Made by a program: the position numbers and the translations under genes. Below are positions 60,252-64,000 of a stretch of DNA of 64,000 nt, piece by piece. The stretch lies in the NCBI RefSeq assembly GCF_014384805.1, contig NZ_JACRSS010000002.1, forward strand, positions 258,609-322,608, written 5' to 3'. The DNA comes from Guopingia tenuis. Lineage in GTDB: Bacteria; Bacillota; Clostridia; Christensenellales; Christensenellaceae. The notes beneath the pieces were generated by a model. It was not told the origin of the DNA and searched no databases. It saw only the letters and a list, made by a program, of their open reading frames with translations. How positions within the stretch are numbered: position 1 is the first letter of the stretch; each line of letters opens with the position of its first letter.

Positions 60252-60628
60252 ACTGGATGCAGCGGATGATGATGGGACGTTATGGCGGAGACCAAATGGG
60301 GATCGGGATCCTGATTCTCAGCATGGTCATCAATTTTGTGCCCTTCTGGCCGGCGCGGATCGTCTCTATACTGCTGCTGGCCTGGGCTGTGTTCCGGATG
60401 TTTTCCCGCAATATTGCCCGGCGGCGCATGGAAAACGAGAAGTTTCTCCGGGTGTGGTATCCTGTGAAAAACTTCTTTGTCCGGCTGTTTAAACGCCGCC
60501 CGGACGCCAAAACCCACAAGCATTTCCGCTGCCCCAAATGCCGGCAGGAGCTGCGGGTGCCGCGGGGCAAAGGAAAAATTGTCATAACCTGCCCCAAATG
60601 CGGAACAAAGATGACAAAACGGACATAA
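60248..60628 (+). CDS. Small membrane protein with C-terminal zinc ribbon
   Basis: 126 aa. Two hydrophobic helices at about 17-35 and 37-53, a basic connector, then a zinc ribbon FRCPKCRQELRVPRGKG and ITCPKCGTKM (two CPxC knuckles, about 92-122). Translationally coupled to the PHP gene. Function unknown; the family is common in Clostridia. Confidence 0.85.
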   Translation: MNWMQRMMMGRYGGDQMGIGILILSMVINFVPFWPARIVSILLLAWAVFRMFSRNIARRRMENEKFLRVWYPVKNFFVRLFKRRPDAKTHKHFRCPKCRQELRVPRGKGKIVITCPKCGTKMTKRT

Positions 60629-60708
60629 TAGGATAGAATATAGAAAAAGCGAAAAATTGTGCGGGAGCGCATAAAAAATACCAAAGAAGGATAAGGAGAG
60701 ATAGTATT

Positions 60709-60909
60709 ATGGCAAAGATCACAAAAGATATGACCATTCGCCAGGTTCTGGAAAGAGACACAAACACCGCCCCCATTTTCTTTGAAATGGGAATGCACTG
60801 CATCGGCTGCCCTTCGGCCTCGGGGGAAACTCTGGAAGAAGCCTGCATGGTGCACGGACTGGAAGTGGACGTGCTGGTGGGCAAGCTGAACGAATTTTTT
60901 GGCGAATAA
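60709..60909 (+). CDS. DUF1858-domain protein
   Basis: 66 aa. MTIRQVLERDTNTAPIFFEM and the Cys pair in GMHCIGCPSASGETLEEAC (residues about 28-46) are typical of DUF1858, the same domain as the N-terminus of the Fe-S repair protein ScdA/RIC. The CxxC could bind a metal or act in redox. ATG 60709 follows AAGGAGAGATAGTATT. Upstream of rubredoxin and a flavodiiron protein but with its own terminator. Confidence 0.9.
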   Translation: MAKITKDMTIRQVLERDTNTAPIFFEMGMHCIGCPSASGETLEEACMVHGLEVDVLVGKLNEFFGE

Positions 60910-60935
60910 GCCGATTGTCTTGCGGACATAAAGAG

Positions 60936-60962
60936 CCGGCGGGAGTTCCCGCCGGTTTTTTT
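60936..60962 (+). terminator. Terminator of the DUF1858 gene
   Basis: Perfect stem CCGGCGGGA / TCCCGCCGG, loop of 2 (4 after opening), then TTTTTTT. Confidence 0.93.
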
Positions 60963-61212
60963 ATGGAAAAAAGGACGCCGCGGGAGCCAATACGGCTTGT
61001 TGGGAAAAGCGGACAGGGGATGCGCGGCGAGGAATTTGGCGGGCGCAATGCGGTTCCCCGGCGCTTTTGAAACCGGAGGGAACGGGGTTCATGGGAATAC
61101 AGCGCAGATATTCTCCCGCAATCCGCATAAAAAATCCGCAAAAGGTGTTTGCGGACGGGTCCGCCGGGGTATTATAAACATAATAAATCATCAAACCAGG
61201 AGGAACTGTCCA

Positions 61213-61371
61213 ATGAAAAAGTATGTATGCAGCATCTGCGGTTATGTCTATGATCCCGAGGTTGGCGATCCGGATAACGGAATTGCTCCCGGAACGGCTT
61301 TTGAAGATATCCCGGAAGACTGGGTATGCCCTCTCTGCGGCGCGGGCAAAGACGTTTTTGAAGAAGAATAA
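61213..61371 (+). CDS. Rubredoxin
   Basis: 52-aa mononuclear Fe(Cys)4 electron carrier. YVCSICGYVYDP (Cys6, Cys9) and WVCPLCGAGKD (second CxxC pair) with the usual PEVGDPDNGIAPGTAFEDIP between them. ATG 61213 follows CCAGGAGGAACTGTCCA. The next gene, 22 bases on, is a flavodiiron protein, the common electron acceptor of rubredoxin in anaerobes. Confidence 0.97.
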   Translation: MKKYVCSICGYVYDPEVGDPDNGIAPGTAFEDIPEDWVCPLCGAGKDVFEEE

Positions 61372-61393
61372 ATAGAAAAAAGGCGGGATTGTC

Positions 61394-62587
61394 ATGCTGT
61401 CCAAGCGGATACAAAACCGTGTTTTCTGGGTGGGTGCACAAAACCCGGATCTTCGGACATTTGACGTCGTGATGCACACCGACGCGGGAACGTCGTATAA
61501 CAGCTATCTCATCGTGGGGAGCGAAAAGACGGCGGTCATTGACGGAGTGCGCGAGGCATATGCCACAGAACACATCGCCAAAATCAGCGAACACTGCGAT
61601 CCTGCAAAACTGGATTACATCGTTTGCAATCACACAGAACCGGACCATTCGGGCTCTCTTGTCCATCTTTTGGAAATGGCGCCCCATGCGACGGTTCTTT
61701 GTACGAAAGCGGGTTCTCTCTTTCTGAAAAAGCTGGTGCCGCGGAATTTCAAATGCCGTGTGGTGGAGGACGGGGAGCGTGTCAGCCTAGGAGATGTGAC
61801 GCTGCGTTTTGTGCAGGCACCTTTTCTGCACTGGCCGGATTCGCTGTTTACCTTTGCCGAGGAGGAGGGAATCCTCTTTTCCGGCGATGTTTTCAGCTTT
61901 CATATGGCGGGAGAAGGCCTGTTTGACGACGAGATCGCCTGGACCGGCGAGATGGAGGCGGCGCAGAGATACTATTTTGATACACTTTTGGCGCCCTTTC
62001 GCAGCTATGTTTTGGATGCCCTGGAAAAAATCCGTGGATTATCCATCCGGATGATCGCGCCGGCTCATGGGCCTGTGCGCCGGAGAAATCCCCAGGCGCT
62101 TTTGGAGGTATACCGGGAATATGCGTCGGATGGCCCGGTATCCGATACCCCAAAAGGGTATGTCGCCTATGTCTCCTGCTATGGTTACACCCGGGAGCTG
62201 GCGGAGGAGATATACCGGGCAGGCATCCGGAACGGGATGGATATGGAAATCGATGATATCGCCGAGGTTGGCCCGGAACGGGTTGCCGAGAAAATCCGCC
62301 GCATGGACGCGGTGGCTCTCGGTTCTCCCACGGTGAACCGGGATGCCCTCAAGCCGGTTTGGGAGGTATTGGCTTCTCTTTCGGCCTACGATGCCCGGGG
62401 AAAACGGGCCGTGGCCTTCGGTTCCTTTGCCTGGAGCGGCGAGGCCGTCCGCTATATGGCGGAGCGGATGGGCCGGATGGGTTTCCGGCTGGTGGATACG
62501 CTGGCCGTCAAGCTGCGGCCGGATGCGGAGGAGCGGAGGCAGGCATATGCGCTGGGAGAACGGCTGGCGCAGAGCGTCCGGGAATAA
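61394..62587 (+). CDS. Flavodiiron protein (A-type flavoprotein, FprA-like)
   Basis: Reduces O2 to water or NO to N2O using electrons from rubredoxin. 397 aa: an N-terminal diiron metallo-lactamase domain and a C-terminal flavodoxin domain. Diiron ligands are in NHTEPDHSG (HxExD, about 78-86), HWPDSLFTF, LFSGDVFSFH and IAPAHGP. The FMN loop is YVSCYGYTRELAEEIY, and AFGSFAWSGEAV is the second flavin loop. The start 61394 is ATG after AAGGCGGGATTGTC. Probably an operon with rubredoxin. Confidence 0.95.
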   Translation: MLSKRIQNRVFWVGAQNPDLRTFDVVMHTDAGTSYNSYLIVGSEKTAVIDGVREAYATEHIAKISEHCDPAKLDYIVCNHTEPDHSGSLVHLLEMAPHATVLCTKAGSLFLKKLVPRNFKCRVVEDGERVSLGDVTLRFVQAPFLHWPDSLFTFAEEEGILFSGDVFSFHMAGEGLFDDEIAWTGEMEAAQRYYFDTLLAPFRSYVLDALEKIRGLSIRMIAPAHGPVRRRNPQALLEVYREYASDGPVSDTPKGYVAYVSCYGYTRELAEEIYRAGIRNGMDMEIDDIAEVGPERVAEKIRRMDAVALGSPTVNRDALKPVWEVLASLSAYDARGKRAVAFGSFAWSGEAVRYMAERMGRMGFRLVDTLAVKLRPDAEERRQAYALGERLAQSVRE

Positions 62588-62601
62588 AGAAAAATAGACA
62601 G

Positions 62602-62637
62602 AAAAAGGCCCTGGAGAAAATCCGGGGCTTTTTCCTT
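62602..62637 (+). terminator. Terminator of the flavodiiron operon
   Basis: Imperfect stem AAAAAGGCCCTGGA / TCCGGGGCTTTTT with one bulge, then CCTTTTTT. Confidence 0.75.
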
Positions 62638-62668
62638 TTTTATGGATGAGAGGTTTGGAATTTGTGTG

Positions 62669-63466
62669 TTATGCGGCAGCCTTTGCTGTCTTGGAATTTT
62701 TGCGCTGGAGCGCCTGGTTCTTCAGCATCTCGATATTCTTGCGGACACCGGGAATTAGAGAAATGAGGACGCAGATCACGCATTCCGGGCCGATATAGGT
62801 AATGTTATATACGAAGGAATAGATGAACGGGTTCTGTCCCTCGGGGATCCAGTACATGCCCGCCCAGAATGCGAAAAAGAAACGGGCGGCGCAGGCGATG
62901 AGGACAGCGGGGACGATATTTTTCCTGTATAATCCCGCCAAGCCCAGCGCCAGGAAAGCTAGGATATAATCCAGGGCAAACTGGATGACGTCCACGAAAT
63001 AAATACCCTGGAGCATCTGCATGAAACCATACAGCAGACCGACGATCAAGCCCTTGGGCGTGCCGTAGATATAGGCAAAGAGGATGATGGGCAGCATGCT
63101 GCCGGGGGTGATGGAGCCGCCCAGGGGCATTTCATAGAGCTTGATGCAGGAGAGGACGAAGGAAAGGCCCATGCAAAGCGCGGCGGTGATGATTTCCTTG
63201 GTTTCCCACTGGGTTTTGCTGAGAGAACCCTTTTTCGCATAAACGATAACGCCGGCAATGCCCGCAAGCAGCAGGACAAACGCCAGTGCCGTGGGCCAGG
63301 GATTTTCAAACAGCTTGGAGAAATAGCCGGCGAAGGTGGCGGGGCCGTCCTCTCCAGCGGGCGCTGCGAGGAAGATCACCAAGCCAATCCCCACGAGAAT
63401 GAGGAAGGAAGCCAGGATGAGAAGCCACATACGGACTTCGTTGGACTTTGGTTTTTCGTTTGTCAT
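62669..63466 (-). CDS. thiT: Thiamine transporter ThiT (ECF substrate-binding subunit) with N-terminal extension
   Basis: S component of an energy-coupling-factor importer for thiamine; needs EcfA, EcfA' and EcfT from elsewhere. 265 aa, longer than the usual 180-200. The ThiT core (from about 90) has KLYEMPLGGSITPGSMLPII (broken as MPLGGSITPG), GLLYGFMQMLQG, and DVIQFALDYILAFLALGLAG, split as QFALDY and LAFLALG, which form the thiamine pocket. The extra N-terminus has two more hydrophobic segments (12-34, 58-78). ATG 63466 follows AAGGAG. Under a TPP riboswitch. Confidence 0.92.
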   Translation of the reverse strand: MTNEKPKSNEVRMWLLILASFLILVGIGLVIFLAAPAGEDGPATFAGYFSKLFENPWPTALAFVLLLAGIAGVIVYAKKGSLSKTQWETKEIITAALCMGLSFVLSCIKLYEMPLGGSITPGSMLPIILFAYIYGTPKGLIVGLLYGFMQMLQGIYFVDVIQFALDYILAFLALGLAGLYRKNIVPAVLIACAARFFFAFWAGMYWIPEGQNPFIYSFVYNITYIGPECVICVLISLIPGVRKNIEMLKNQALQRKNSKTAKAAA

Positions 63467-63526
63467 AATAAAAAACTCCTTTGCAAAATAGCCGCCGGGC
63501 ATGCAAGGAGAGAAAGGAAACAAAAA

Positions 63527-63548
63527 CCTGCATATAGAAATATGCAGG
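63527..63548 (-). terminator. Riboswitch-controlled terminator before thiT
   Basis: CCTGCATAT / ATATGCAGG perfect stem, loop TTCT (minus strand), followed by a GTTTTTG tract. It lies between the TPP aptamer and the thiT ribosome site, the usual arrangement for transcriptional attenuation. Confidence 0.88.
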
Positions 63549-63567
63549 GAAACTACGCTTCTTGTCA

Positions 63568-63641
63568 CCGCTTTCCCTACGAAAGAATTACCGTTTTCAG
63601 GTTCTAAGGGTGTATTCTCAGCCAAATGGCACCCCCAGCGG
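63568..63641 (-). ncRNA. TPP riboswitch (thi box) controlling thiT
   Basis: On the minus strand: P1 5' side CCGCTGGGGGTGCC, GGCTGAGAATACACCC (the conserved GGCUGAGA core), CTTAGAACCTGA and CGTAGGGAAAGCGG at the 3' side. P1 closes by CCGC / GCGG. All conserved blocks of the TPP aptamer are present. Thiamine pyrophosphate is expected to favour the terminator and switch thiT off. Confidence 0.96.
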
Positions 63642-63663
63642 TTGATATTCAATTTACAGATAT

Positions 63664-63692
63664 ACTATAGCGCCTTTGCGAAAGCTTGTCAA
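63664..63692 (-). promoter_or_regulatory. Promoter of thiT
   Basis: Minus strand TTGACA (63687-63692), 17 bases, TATAGT (63664-63669), about 15 bases upstream of the aptamer. Confidence 0.85.
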
Positions 63693-63867
63693 TGATTCTT
63701 TTTATCGCTGCGCTTCTGCGTCCCTGAGGCCGTTCACCTCTCCGCATACCCGAACGAAAGAAGGGAGAGAGGGAGGAGAAGATGAGGAAAGGGAGGAACG
63801 AAAGGTGGGTAGGAGAGGGGGATACGTGCGGATTTAGAAAAAAGTAAGAAAAAAGTAAAAAAAGGTG

Positions 63868-63896
63868 TTGACAAGGGGAGAGGGATTTGGTATGAT
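63868..63896 (+). promoter_or_regulatory. Strong promoter at the right edge
   Basis: TTGACA (63868-63873), 17 bases, TATGAT (63891-63896), preceded by an A-rich tract (63838-63863) like an UP element. Downstream, CCTTGAAAA occurs twice and no coding frame is seen to the window end, so it probably drives a stable RNA (perhaps rRNA) or a gene beyond the window. Confidence 0.75.
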
Positions 63897-64000
63897 AAAC
63901 AGGCGCTCGAGAAACGGGCCTTGAAAAAGGGCGTAACAAAGGCGCAAAAAGAACCTTGAAAAGACAATATAGCGTAAAAGAACAAGCAAACATAGCTTAA

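Noticed and set aside
1..64000. tRNA or rRNA genes
   Set aside because: No TTCGAATC-type T-loops with cloverleaf potential, nor conserved rRNA segments, were seen in the intergenic regions.

Overview
The window looks like chromosomal DNA from a strictly anaerobic, GC-rich member of the Clostridia (Firmicutes). The signs are sigma-A promoters of the TTGACA / TATAAT type, many AAGGAGG ribosome sites with TTG and GTG starts, AddAB rather than RecBCD, a WalJ-RlmH pair, ThiT with a TPP riboswitch, HydE/HydF, a flavodiiron protein with rubredoxin, and several small clostridial families (DUF4349, DUF4956, DUF3795, TM1266). No tRNA, rRNA, CRISPR array, prophage or insertion sequence was found inside the window. 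A strong promoter with an A-rich upstream tract sits at the extreme right edge.

Layout. 1-5.6 kb: the start of typA, then envelope-type genes (VanZ-like, LiaF-like, a DUF4349 lipoprotein, a GNAT-like protein). 5.9 kb: a hairpin region with three perfect DnaA-box sequences. 6.0-14.2 kb, minus strand: a branched-chain amino acid operon ilvB-ilvN-leuA-cimA-leuC-leuD-leuB. It covers leucine synthesis and the citramalate route to isoleucine. 14.4-17.7 kb: eno, acpP, a WalJ-like metallo-hydrolase and rlmH. 17.7-18.25 kb: an exact 93-bp tandem repeat. 18.4-22.1 kb: three tandem paralogous MFS transporters. 22.2-22.5 kb: a 174-bp repeat. 22.5-25.7 kb: glnS and gltX. 26-30 kb: a lipoprotein, pckA and an unknown gene behind a consensus promoter with a 16-bp palindrome.

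30.7-39.6 kb is the most interesting part. A HydE radical-SAM maturase is translationally coupled to a NifH-like ATPase and two NifD/NifK-like proteins. These are coupled in turn to a BtuFCD/FecBCD-type importer, followed by HydF and a TM1266-type regulator. The Fe-protein ligands are intact. The catalytic subunits are far from true nitrogenase but keep a partial, asymmetric set of cluster cysteines and a Cys at the position of the nitrogenase cofactor ligand. No nifB, nifE, nifN, hydA or hydG lies in the window. I read this as an uncharacterised nitrogenase-like reductase system joined to [FeFe]-hydrogenase maturation genes. A candidate structured RNA with its own promoter and terminator lies just upstream.

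40-64 kb is mostly housekeeping: a polysaccharide-type ABC exporter, ispE, an rRNA methyltransferase and pseudouridine synthase pair, a sugar-phosphate transferase, addB-addA, a VTC-domain protein with DUF4956, a PHP phosphoesterase, an oxygen/NO-defence group (DUF1858, rubredoxin, flavodiiron protein), and TPP-riboswitch-controlled thiT. All calls come from reading the sequence by eye. No similarity search or structure prediction was run.
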